Source: Ampullaceana balthica (Eukaryota > Mollusca > Gastropoda > Lymnaeidae). From it: DNA of 64,000 nt. The translations under genes were made by a program, and so were the position numbers. The stretch spans positions 524,501 to 588,500 of the forward strand of contig CALYLW010000129.1 of the NCBI GenBank assembly GCA_944989445.1, written 5' to 3'. This document shows positions 22,563-32,355 of the stretch, in pieces. The notes under the pieces are model-generated. The model was not told the origin of the DNA. It ran no database searches and saw only the letters and a list, made by a program, of their open reading frames with translations. Within the stretch, counting starts at the first letter, position 1. Each line of letters starts with the position of its first letter.

Positions 22563-23500
22563 GGGCTGCAGAAATTAACTATTAATTTCTCGATTAATCG
22601 TTAAAAAAATTTAACGATTAAAATTTTTTAACGATTAATCGACCCACCACTTTTAAATGTACTTGAAGTCAAAAAGTAAAATATTTCGGCCGATAAATAT
22701 AGATTAATTTTCGGACAATTACACGAACATTTTGGTTTTAAACAATTGACTGATGTGAATGTTCAAAATGATGATAAAGTTTATTGTGTCTATTGAGAAA
22801 AATTGTTAGCCTACCTTGCAATGTTCCCTATAAGTCTAAGCTTCGTTGGTCCGTGTGCAAAGTTTTAAAAAAACAACTCGTGTGCAAAGTTGCACAACGT
22901 CCATTTTTTGTGCAATATTTTACTATATTTGCTGCACGGTGATTCTAAACTCCTGCGTGGCGTCTGTCAACTATCTGCTTACATATCACCTGCAAACCAA
23001 ACATCCACTACAGTCACTACAGTAACAAACTTCAGTTGAGACAATCTAAAGCTATGTGAACGATTCTTCAGCTTGGCTGGTTATATTGTCAATAAGACCC
23101 ACTCATCACTTGAACCAAGTAATGTCAATACACTTGTCTGTTTGCGTTGTTGGTTAAAAGATGTCATACTGTAAAGAAGACATTCCAGTGTTATTTCCAT
23201 TTATTTTTTTTAGACAAGTACGTTTAATAAATGTTACTTAAATGTCACCATAAATGTCAATTTTTGGTTTTAATCGAAATTAACGATAAATTAATCGTTA
23301 ATTTTTCAAAATGTAATGATTAAATTTAAATTAATCGTTAACAGCCCTAGTTTAAAACCAAAATGTTCGTGTAATTGTCCAAAAATTAGTTTATATTTAT
23401 TGGCCGAAATATTTTACTTTTTGACTTCAAGTACATTTAAAAGTGGTGGGTCGATTAATTGTTAAAAAATTTAATCGTTAAATTTTTTAATTACTTTGCC
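22563..23500. mobile_element. TAATCG-rich hAT-like element followed by an inverted partial copy
   Basis: The first copy runs from AGGGCTGCAGAAATTAAC to TTAATCGTTAACAGCCCTA (about 23349), with the same inverted ends as 2456-4526 and 60558-61355. Directly after it, 23352-23490 repeats the left subterminal region (22625-22755) in reverse, including GACTTCAAGTACATTTAAAA. The two arms could pair as a long hairpin. The interior contains GTTGGTCCGTGTGCAAAG and CTCCTGCGTGGCGTCTGTCA, shared with 30907-31060 and 60900-61090. Confidence 0.7.
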
Positions 23501-24225
23501 ATTCCAGATATCTGTTACATTCAAAAATTTAAATAGTCTCTTTATATATAAATATACTCTCTTTAAATATACTCTTTCATTAGTCTTATTCATCTACACA
23601 ACAATTTCTTCTCTAGCCCATTTGAACTTTCATATGTAGCTTTACTTGAGCAGAAGAGAAACCTGACAACCCCCTCACTTCACACCAATTTTTTTTTAAT
23701 TTAGCTTTAGATAAACATTTATGTTTTTTAATAAAACACCATGTTGCTGTTTTAGCCTTTTAATTATCGCTTTAATGCACGATTTCTAACCCCTAAAATC
23801 TGGAGGAAAAAAAACAAGAAGAATATTTTAGTGCGTTAAAGATACAACTTATAAATTTTGTTAAGGCTTTGAAAAGATAGTTTGAACATAAGAAAAATAA
23901 CTTTATTATCAGTTTTAACCTTTTTTAGGAAAATTAGACGATTATTTGATATCTGATGAAATGTCTTTTTAGAATGTGAGAGTGCGTGTACTAGACACAA
24001 TTATCAGACAAAACGTTGGGTAATGTTATTAGAACGTATGATGGGATCGGTGCAAATGGATGTTTCGGTGATCAGCTGTGCTTTTTTCAAGCAGAACCCA
24101 GCTGTTACTGCATTCCGGCACCTTTATTTCACAGACTTTTTTTATATTAAGTCAACCACCTGGAATATTTGGTCTTACTGCCTTTTCGGCTTTTGTTAAA
24201 TATGCGTTCCGGAAACTTTTTTTAA
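23501..24225. other. AT-rich stretch, nothing recognised
   Basis: No open frames of note. The phrase TGCAAATGGATGTTTCGGTG near 24053 recurs twice at 30146-30190. Confidence 0.35.
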
Positions 24226-24227
24226 AG

Positions 24228-24580
24228 AATAAATAGAAGTAAAAAAAAGATTTTTAAAAACCACGTTTTTATAAGCGGACTAAAAAGAAGAAAATAATTT
24301 AAAACTTATTAGTTCAAGTACTTCTATTTAATATGACTAAAAACGTGGGGCGGGCGCTTATGAGGTTTAACATATGCGGTTCACTCATTCTCTCACTTAT
24401 AGATATCTCTTTTGCCTTCTAAATTAGACATCTTTAATTTTTATACATAACACCCACCCCACGTTTTTAGTCATATTAAATCGAAGTACTTGAACTTACA
24501 AGTTTTAAATTATTTTCTTCTTTTTAGTCCGCTTATAAAAACGTGGTTTTTAAAAATCTTTTTTTTACTTCTATTTATTT
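24228..24580. repeat. Fold-back repeat with ~125-bp arms
   Basis: The left arm (24228-24355) runs from AATAAATAGAAGTAAAAAAA to AAAAACGTGGGGCGGG. The right arm (24454-24580) is its inverse, with a spacer of about 100 bp. A third, partial copy of the arm end follows at 24588-24650. Single-arm relatives occur at 8690. Confidence 0.8.
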
Positions 24581-24749
24581 TATTCTTTTTAGTCCACTTA
24601 TAACAACCTGGTTTTTAAAAATATTTTTGTACCTCTATTTATTTTACCAAACACCTCACAAGCGCCCGCCCAACGTTTTAAAAACATTGTGATGTGGTCA
24701 CTGGGCGAACTCACAGATGTCAACAAAAGCCGACGGTACAGATGCTTTT

Positions 24750-25495
24750 ATATAGACTATAGATAAACTTAAAAGTTCAATAATTTAATAACGGTACATT
24801 TGATCGATCTGAAATTTTGATACAATGCATTGTCATCCAAGATCTATCTGTGGTAAAATTTTCAGTTCTCTAGGACCATCAGAAGTGGTTCAATTTTACG
24901 TTGGCAGATTTGAAAAAATCTTGGACAATGCCTCACCAACGAAAGCGAGCTAATAAAAACGTAGTAAAAAACAAACCCGCAAAAACAAAGTTTTTGACTA
25001 TAAATCCCTTATATATGAGACATAACTAACAGTATTGATTATTTTCAAACATTTACAGACTGAATCTGTCTTAACTCAAATTTGCTTCATAACCCTAGGA
25101 AGGGGTGGGTGGGAGGGGGAGAGGGGAAAAGTCTGGTCACCGATTCGCTTGACCGAGCTCAGAGTGACACGTAAAATGTAAACAAAAGCGCCCCGTCGCT
25201 TCGTTGGGTCGCCTCAATGCGTCAGCTCAAAATTTCACGTGGGAAAAAACAATAACAAACCGTGAATTTTAATTACATACCTCATATAAGGATAAACTAA
25301 AAATGCATTAATTTAATTACGATCTGAAATTTTGATACGATGCATTGTTAGGTCAGACGGGTCAGTGTGCCAAATTTCAGCTTGATCGGATCATGGAAAG
25401 TGGGTCATTTTCGACTTTTGTTTTTCCGCCCGCCCATGAGATGATGAGAGAGATGATGAGACGGCCGCGAAGTTAATATAAGGGATTTAATAAAA
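24750..25495 (+). repeat. TAAATCC-ended repeat, long type
   Basis: A unit starts near 24975 with AAAGTTTTTGACTATAAATC and ends near 25495 with GTTAATATAAGGGATTTA. It contains GTGACACGTAAAATGTAAAC, a G-rich tract and GATGAGAG-type simple repeats near its 3' end. The preceding 24750-24970 carries GATCGATCTGAAATTTTGAT and matches the tail of the repeat at 8690. Confidence 0.65.
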
Positions 25496-25633
25496 CAAAC
25501 CCGTAAAAACAAAGTTTTTGACTATAAATCCCTTATATATGAGACATAACTAACAGTATTGATTATTTTCAAACATTTACAGACTGAATCTGTCTTAACT
25601 CAACTTTGCACCATAACCCTAGTGGGGGGGGGG

Positions 25634-25933
25634 TGTCACATCTGATTAACATAATTTTGTGACGTAAGGTCACATGTATGGTGGACGCGGGAAGAAAGGA
25701 GCATTTCTATTGGTTGAAAGTGTTGGGCGAACAGTTGTGTGTAGACTTCCGACAGGGAAGCATGATAGTGAATAGCTCAAGATTTCCACGTTATATTACC
25801 TCAAATGATTCTTATGTGTACAATATATATGTATATTAAAGTTGTTTTGGATATAAAAAGTTCTTCAGCTGATCATTGTGCCCTAAGAAGTAATATTGTA
25901 ACAGTTAGTATATAAAAGTTATATATCGTTACA
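25634..25933 (+). repeat. 5' LTR
   Basis: It begins TGTCAC and ends GTTACA. The first ~222 bp differ from the 3' LTR at only two positions. After GTTGTTTTGGATA the remaining ~80 bp are strongly diverged. A TATATATGTATATTAAAG block near 25820-25840 may hold the promoter core. Confidence 0.88.
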
Positions 25934-25934
25934 T

Positions 25935-25946
25935 TGGTGTCGAAGT
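25935..25946 (+). promoter_or_regulatory. Primer-binding site
   Basis: TGGTGTCGAAGT begins one base after the LTR. Its complement ends in ACCA, as a tRNA 3' end would. The tRNA was not identified. Confidence 0.6.
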
Positions 25947-26802
25947 AAAAGTTCCATGTGAACACTGTACAAGATATTTCGTGAAAGAGGTTTCGTGGAA
26001 ATAAGTATTGGATATTTCCAAAAAAGGAAAGTATTCTTTAAAATAAGAAATAATACCAGCTATAGTATTTTTGAATATTCAAGTTCGTAAGAAGCTGTGA
26101 ATAAACTTTTGTAGTTCAATGAAAATACAAGAAGATTTCAAAATGGCGGCATAAACGGCAGATATCCGCAGTGTATAAAACTGGATCAGACTAGTTGGTT
26201 CTACGTCACATTCGACGACAGTACAAGCATACTACACAGTACTGGAATCTGGGTCGTGTAGGCTTACTGAATGGTGACACACGGTGAACATATATAGGTC
26301 GTGACGTCAACAGGCTTAATGCTAGTTGATTCCAGGAAATATTAGTAATAGTAAACATAACATCAAACCGAGAAGCTATGGACCATGGACTATTCAATGT
26401 GTTGGTGTGAATTATAAATAAAGAAACGGAATTTTTATCCATTCATTGTGTGAAGAGTTTGATTATCGCAATTTTGGATTAATGGAGTGAACTAAATTGT
26501 TTAAAAACTACTCGAAAATTGAAATTTTAACCAAGTGACTTTTATTCAAAACGATCGGACCATTTAATATATTTTGTCAATCTGAGGGAGCGTATATATA
26601 AAGTATACTAAAGATCCCGTGTGAGGATTCTTTTGTTGTCTCATCTTGTCGAAACTAGATTTCATGGTTTAGACGTGTCACTTATTTGAACTTAACATTT
26701 TGAATTCAAGATATTTCATTTGGACGATTTATAACTTTATCAATATATATACATACATTCCTTACCGAATTGCTAGATTCATATTATTCAATCAAACAAA
26801 AC
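25947..26802 (+). other. Untranslated leader of the Gypsy-type element
   Basis: About 0.86 kb between the primer-binding site and gag. Only short open frames are present. No function is seen. Confidence 0.6.
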
Positions 26803-28629
26803 ATGGATTACTACGAAAGATTCACCGCCATAGCTAAAGAGATCGGACTAAAAGGAAAAGAAATGAGAGATTTCATTGAAGAAAAAGTTGCTGAAGAAAA
26901 AGAAAATCAAAGAATAGCTGAAGAAAAAGCAAGAATAGCTGAAGAAAAAGAACAGCGAAGAAAAGCTGAAGAAAAAGAAAATCAAAGAGAAGCTGAAGAA
27001 AAAGCAAGAATTGCTAATGAAGAAGAGATGCAAAGACTCATAGTAAAAAGAGAAATTGAACAACTTACAGTCGATAAGTTAAAATTACAAAGGGAGCGAG
27101 ACAGTAGTGGCCACAATCCTGGTGATGAAACAAATAGAAGGTCAGCACCAAGGGATACTATCAAAGTAAGAAAATATGATAGCCAAAAAGAAAAAATGGA
27201 TGTTTATCTGGATTATTTCGAATCCATAATGGCTATGAAAGGCTATAATGAAGAAGATTGGCCAGCACAACTGATGACTCAATTAACTGGAGAAGCATTT
27301 GAAGCTTATAACAGTATAGCCAAAGAAGACAAAAGCATATATAAGAATGTCAAAAAGGCACTTCTATGTCATTTTGGAAAGTCAGAAAATGATTATAGAA
27401 GAGAATTTCATGAAATGAGAATCAAGATGGACAAAGATCCACAGATCATAGTACATGAAGCACAAGTCAAACTAACAAAATGGCTGGAACTGACAGCAAT
27501 AGATACGAGCAATCCAAAGGCCATAATAGACATGGTGTTAATTGACAAGTTTTTAGAAAATGCAACACCAACCCTATTCACATATTTGACTGACAAGAAA
27601 GTTCGTACTCAAGCAGAGCTAACAAATGCATTACGAACATTCAAAGACTCTCATCCGAATGTGGAAATGGATAAGAGACAAGACATATTTGCAGCAATAC
27701 AAATTAAAAGTCAAGAAAAAAGGCAAGGTATGAGAAACCAGAGTCTGCCAAACCAAGGCAACAGACAAACTATTTGTTGGTACTGTAACAAGCCAGGACA
27801 TATGGCTAAGCAGTGTTACCACAATAAAGGAAAACCAAATAGGGTGTCACCTAATGACAGCTCTATCAGAAAGAAAATAGAAGAAAGATCAAGACAAGAT
27901 CATTTTGAAAATAAAGGTAGACAATCATGGAGAGAAAAATATAATCATAATTCCAAACATAGAGATTATGATCAAGATAGACAATTATGGAGAGAAAAAT
28001 ATAATCATAATTCCAGACACAGAGATTATGATCAAGAAAGACAATCATTGAGAGAAAGAAATAATCATAATTCCAGACATAGAGATTATGATCAAGAAAG
28101 ACAATCATGGAGAGAAAGAAATAATCATAATTCCATAAATAGAGATTATAATCAAAGCAGAAGATCATGGAGAGGCAAATACAATTTTGACTCCGGAAAA
28201 AGAAATTATGATCAATCAATTCAATCATGGAGAAAGAATGAAAACCAAGACACGCATGATAGAAAAATAATAAAGTTAAATCGAGCACAGACAGAAACTA
28301 GTGACATTTTAGCCACTATTAAAAATCAAGTATATGATAAAAGAAATGAAGACCATAGTAGCAGAGATAAAGATGGTACTAGTGAATCTGAAACCATTTT
28401 TGTGAAAACATCTGAATTAGGAAGAACAATTGGTTGTGTATTAAGCCAAATCAAAAACTTTACAGATAGAGACAATATTTTTCAGATAAAAGTTTCTGAC
28501 AGTGACTCATCTGTTCCAAATTCTATTGAATTATCTGGAAGCAAAAATGACATCTCAAAAGCTAAGCAATTTATTCAAGATGCTGGAATTGAAATTATGA
28601 ATGAACATAATCGAAGTCATGGTTGGTGA
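26803..28629 (+). CDS. gag: Gag polyprotein with SCAN-like capsid, CCHC knuckle and KH-like C-terminus
   Basis: A 608-residue open frame from ATG 26803 (the frame is open further upstream, but with no ATG). In order: an N-terminal start MDYYERFTAIAKEIGL; a Glu/Lys/Ala coiled coil at about 20-105 made of repeated AEEKEN and AEEKARI units; a capsid region at about 125-290 whose second half (YRREFHEMRIKM to TNALRTFKDS) resembles the SCAN fold known to derive from Gmr1-like Gypsy Gag; a zinc knuckle CWYCNKPGHMAKQC at about 325-338; a basic region at about 360-490 with four copies of a ~20-residue unit (WREKYNHNSRHRDYDQ); and a final ~70 residues (GRTIGCVLSQIKN to SKAKQFIQDAG) with the spacing of a KH RNA-binding domain, although the GxxG loop reads GCVL. 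Gag would package element RNA. The frame is intact despite the absence of pol, which suggests recent activity. Confidence 0.88.
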   Translation: MDYYERFTAIAKEIGLKGKEMRDFIEEKVAEEKENQRIAEEKARIAEEKEQRRKAEEKENQREAEEKARIANEEEMQRLIVKREIEQLTVDKLKLQRERDSSGHNPGDETNRRSAPRDTIKVRKYDSQKEKMDVYLDYFESIMAMKGYNEEDWPAQLMTQLTGEAFEAYNSIAKEDKSIYKNVKKALLCHFGKSENDYRREFHEMRIKMDKDPQIIVHEAQVKLTKWLELTAIDTSNPKAIIDMVLIDKFLENATPTLFTYLTDKKVRTQAELTNALRTFKDSHPNVEMDKRQDIFAAIQIKSQEKRQGMRNQSLPNQGNRQTICWYCNKPGHMAKQCYHNKGKPNRVSPNDSSIRKKIEERSRQDHFENKGRQSWREKYNHNSKHRDYDQDRQLWREKYNHNSRHRDYDQERQSLRERNNHNSRHRDYDQERQSWRERNNHNSINRDYNQSRRSWRGKYNFDSGKRNYDQSIQSWRKNENQDTHDRKIIKLNRAQTETSDILATIKNQVYDKRNEDHSSRDKDGTSESETIFVKTSELGRTIGCVLSQIKNFTDRDNIFQIKVSDSDSSVPNSIELSGSKNDISKAKQFIQDAGIEIMNEHNRSHGW

Positions 28630-28720
28630 ATTATTGAACATTTAACAGTCTGAAGAAACATTCAAAGCCCAACGATTGGAATTCATACTCGTCAACTGAA
28701 GAATGACTATATTGAACTAG

Positions 28721-28828
28721 GCTATGCTATTAGCCGACTACAAATTTGACATTAAACCTGTGAAGGGAAAGGACAATGTGGTTGCAGACATATTAAGTAG
28801 AATGACAATAAATAAAGACACTCTGTGA
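28721..28828 (+). pseudogene. Relic of pol RNase H C-terminus
   Basis: From 28721 the frame reads AMLLADYKFDIKPVKGKD and then NVVADILSRMTINKD before TGA at 28826. This is the end of a Gypsy RNase H domain. The stop TAG directly upstream and the short distance from gag show that it is left over from a large deletion. The codons for the conserved ADxLSR motif are intact in both copies. Confidence 0.8.
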
Positions 28829-29373
28829 ACTCCTAACTGATAAAAACCAGAGACTATTAAAAAGACATTCTGTGAATTACTAAATGATAAAATAAGAGAC
28901 TGTTTTAACATTATTCTGTGAATTCCTAAAGGATACAAACAGAGACTGTAATTATATTAATATTTTTCTTTGTTGAACAATGGACAAGGAACAGTGTTTG
29001 AATTCCATTGGATTATTAGTTAATTTTAATAATATTGAGTGTTTAAATGTTTTAATTACACAAAATTACAGATGTGTTTAAAAGTCCATTTTCATTTTTT
29101 CAGCACAGGTAGACAGACGGCTACAGTTCTACAGATTTTTTCTAATTATTTCTTATGTTAAGACGGTTGCAGTTCTACAGATTTTTTCTCATTATTTCTT
29201 ATGTTTAGACTGATGCAGTCCTACAGATTTTTTCTTATTGATTCTATATCCAGAAGTTGTATGTAAGAAAATGAATGTTCATTGATGATAAATATTTGAA
29301 ATTTGAATATAGATATAGATTGATTTGATTTTATGAAGACCAAAAATGTTGTATTTCATAAACATTTTTTTTT
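28829..29373 (+). other. Degenerate 3' non-coding part of the Gypsy-type element
   Basis: It contains repeats of CTGTGAATTCCTAA near 28823, 28873 and 28916, and of CTACAGATTTTTTCT near 29130, 29175 and 29221. These are short tandem duplications in the deleted pol/3' region. Nothing coding. Confidence 0.55.
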
Positions 29374-29389
29374 GAAGGATGGGGGTGAA
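29374..29389 (+). promoter_or_regulatory. Polypurine tract
   Basis: GAAGGATGGGGGTGAA directly precedes the 3' LTR, and the same sequence precedes the LTR at 2011. Confidence 0.75.
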
Positions 29390-29699
29390 TGTCACATCTG
29401 ATTAACATAATTTTGTGACGTAAGGTCACATGTATGGTGGACGCGGGAAGAAAGGAGCATTTCTATTGGTTGAAAGTGTTGGGCGAACAGTTGGGTGTAG
29501 ACTTCCGACAGGGAAGCATGATGGTGAATAGCTCAAGATTTCCACGTTATATTACCTCAAATGATTCTTATGTGTACAATATATATGTATATTAAAGTTG
29601 TTTTGGATAAACGAATTCTTCAGTGAATTATTGTGCACAAGATTAATTACTGTGAGAACGCCTACATAGAAAGAGAAATAAAAGAGTTATATAGTTACA
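29390..29699 (+). repeat. 3' LTR
   Basis: It begins TGTCAC and ends GTTACA, 310 bp. Its U3 is nearly identical to the 5' LTR. Its last ~85 bp instead resemble the U5 of the LTR at 2011 (shared GAGAACGCCTACATAG). Confidence 0.88.
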
Positions 29700-30513
29700 G
29701 GGTGGGTTGGGGGGGGGGTGAGAGGGGAAAAGTCTGGTCACCGATTCGCTTGACCGAGCTCAGAGTGACACGTAAAATGTAAACAAAAGCGCCCCGTCGC
29801 TTCGTTGGGTCGCCTCAATGCGTGAGCTCTAAATTTCACGTGGGAAAAAAACAATAACAAACCGTGAATTTAAATTACATACCTCATATAAGGATAAACT
29901 AAAAATGCATTAATTTAATTACGGTACGTTCGATCGATCTGAAATTTTGATACGATGCATTGTTAGGTCAGACGGGTCAGTGTGCCAAATTTCAGCTCGA
30001 TCGAATCACGGGAAGTGGGTCATTTTCGACTTTTGTTTTTCCGCCCGCCCATGAGATGACGAGATGATGAGAGAGATGATGAGATGACGACAGAGAATGC
30101 CGCGAAGTTAATATAAGGGATTTAAAAAGAGCACTGGTGTTCAGTGCAAATGGATGTTTCGGTGATCATTGCAAATGGATGGTTCGGTGATCATTGCATA
30201 TAGTGTATCAGATATTAAACCAATGATTACCGTTAGGTTAATGGCCTGATCCTAACATTACTCTATAACACGCAACATCTCTATAATGCAAAGACAATAA
30301 AGTTAAATTTGGATCACACGCAGTGTAATGAACTTAGTACAAACGGGGGCGGGGGAGGTCGCTTATTAACATGATTGCTGCTCTAGTTAGTCTTTTGTGC
30401 GTAAAACTATAAAATACACATTTATTTAAAAAGGACCAAGTATATATTTTTTTTACTAAAAACGAATCAAATAAAATTCAATGATTGGGCTTTTCTGTTA
30501 TTTGACAAATACT

Positions 30514-30705
30514 TATCTTATCTATACAAACGCTCCTTCTATGCAGAAGATAGTTGCGTCCACAGACCATGACAGATGATCTGTTGGCAAGTGATGCAGC
30601 ATTCACAGGCCACGGCTATGTGGGTTCCACGCATTACCCAGCCGCCTAACTACATGTAGTGTTAGGTACCCATTCGGAGCGGGTTGACTCAGGGACGCCC
30701 TGATA
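30514..30705 (-). mobile_element. SINE fragment, 3' part
   Basis: On the minus strand the 3' end reads TGGACGCAACTATCTTCTGC, then ATAGAAGGAGCGTTTGTATA, then GATAAGATAAG. The body (GTGGAACCCACATAGCCGTG and so on) matches the SINE at 59668-59930. The tRNA-like head is missing. Confidence 0.75.
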
Positions 30706-31300
30706 TAATATATATATATTAAAGTTGAAGTTAGGGAAGATGTGAACGAGGAAGTTACCAGTCAATACTAGGGGGTAACAATCCCGGGTGTGTCTGATTT
30801 TATTTATATTGAAATGGTCAATGTTGCCTAATTTTAATTTGGTTGAGGGACTGACATTATTTATTTCATTTTGCCACATAGGAAGCGTAAATAAAATTTA
30901 TGAGTAAAGCAATGGTTCGTTGGTCCGTGTGGAAAGTAAAAAGGCTCGTAGGCAAAGTTGCACAGCATCCATTTTTGTGCAATATTTTACCAAATTCACT
31001 AAACTCCTGCGCGGCGTCTCTCAGATATCTGCGCGGCTGCGCACCTGCGCAGCTTAAAGGGGACATTGGAGTAGAGTGAACTGTTAAAGTTAAAATATGT
31101 TCAATACCATAAATAACAAGATTTATATTTATGTATTTTACCAGATTTCTGTTTTTTAATCAAATAAAAGATCATTAAAAACACAACGTTGTTTTTAATA
31201 AGATTTTTCAATAGTTTTGTAGTTGTTGTCCAAAGTCCTTGCAAGGGAAGATATTATACATGGGTCTTATCCACTGTTAGACTCTAATTGTAATGGAGCT
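30706..31300. other. Mixed AT-rich DNA with a short shared fragment
   Basis: 30907-31060 (GTTGGTCCGTGTGGAAAG, and CTCCTGCGCGGCGTCTCTCA) is shared with the interiors of the TAATCG-rich elements at 22563 and 60558, but lacks their ends. The rest is unrecognised. Confidence 0.45.
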
Positions 31301-32355
31301 CAGTGGCGTAGCTAGGGTCATGTGCGCCCGGGGACAGGACACAAAATCGACGCCCCTTGTCGGACCGAAAGGTTCTGGGGGCTCATTGAGCCCCTAAGAA
31401 AAATTTGAAATCTTACGGTTTATATAGTTCATTTTCGAAGCTACTGGTATTTTAATGAAATGGAATACAGACTAATAATTCTCTATACGATTATAAAAAT
31501 TTATTTGAAAACAAAAATACTCTACTAATTATACGATTAGACATAGTCTACACAAAATTGATTCTCCTTGATTTAATTTGATTGTCGCAAACTCGTCAAT
31601 CACGTTGTCAAAATTAATATTCTCAAGTGTTTCTCTTTCGATGCTAAGGAGTGCAAGATCCCTGGGACTATCTTTTCCAATTGAAGCACGTAAATAAGAC
31701 AAAATAAGCTTCAGTTTGCTGAAGGACCACTCACAGCTTTCAGTTGAAACAGCAATTGTTAGAAGTATTTGAAGTGAAATGCGCTTGACTCTGAAATACG
31801 TGATGTCCATATGAAACAATAAAACCAAGAACATCCAAAGGAGTTTCCGATAGAACTTCAGTCCGGGTACTGAGAAGCATTTTTCAGTCTCTGATTTATG
31901 TGCACAAGTCTTGACCATTGACGTCAGTGTCGTATAAATTAGCAAAATCTAAGCAATTTTAACAAAGTGTATCGACTTTTGTCTCAGCAAGAAGAGTTTT
32001 GACGTCTTGTAAAAATCCAAATTTGTTGTTTAGATTTTTTAGACGTATAAACCGTACTGATATCTCCTGTTGGAGTCTATCAATTACGCTGTTCATATCA
32101 CGTGCAATTCTTCTTCTGCACAAAGTCCTGCATCTCTTGTTAATTCTCCAGGATTCCTCCGATGTGGTCTAATCCTTCTGTCAACCTCGATTCCCCAAGT
32201 TGTGCATCTTCCTTTCCATTATCTACCGCAACCTGGCTCAAATTATCACGAATGTTGACAGTTTCTTGCTCAAGCGATTCAAGATCAGATGCTGCTTCCT
32301 TGAAATTCACAGTAGGATTCTGCAACCATTCTGGACACGATCAATTTTCCCTAGT

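Larger units (their letters stand above)
25634..29699 (+). mobile_element. Complete but pol-less Ty3/Gypsy-type retrotransposon
   Basis: It has two LTRs (25634-25933 and 29390-29699), a primer-binding site, a long intact gag, a 36-codon relic of the RNase H end and a polypurine tract. It is 4066 bp long, with no protease, reverse transcriptase or integrase. The flanks are G-runs (GGGGG before, GGGTG after), so the expected 5-bp target duplication cannot be confirmed. Copy 1 at 1-2290 shares the same internal deletion, so this is a non-autonomous lineage that must borrow pol in trans. Confidence 0.88.
25500..30123 (+). repeat. Second long-type TAAATCC-ended repeat, split by the LTR element
   Basis: The left part (25500-25633) and the right part (29700-30123) together reproduce the order seen in the unit at 24975-25495: start phrase, CAGACTGAATCTGTCTTAAC, G-rich tract, GTGACACGTAAAATGTAAAC, and closing GTTAATATAAGGGATTTA. 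The retrotransposon entered the G-rich tract. Confidence 0.8.

Noticed and set aside
27866..28288. 140-residue minus-strand frame rich in Phe and Leu
   Set aside because: Antisense shadow of the repeated basic region of gag.
32200..32355. N-terminal extension of the L2 ORF
   Set aside because: Chance open frame through antisense hAT sequence; LINE similarity starts at about 32356-32395.
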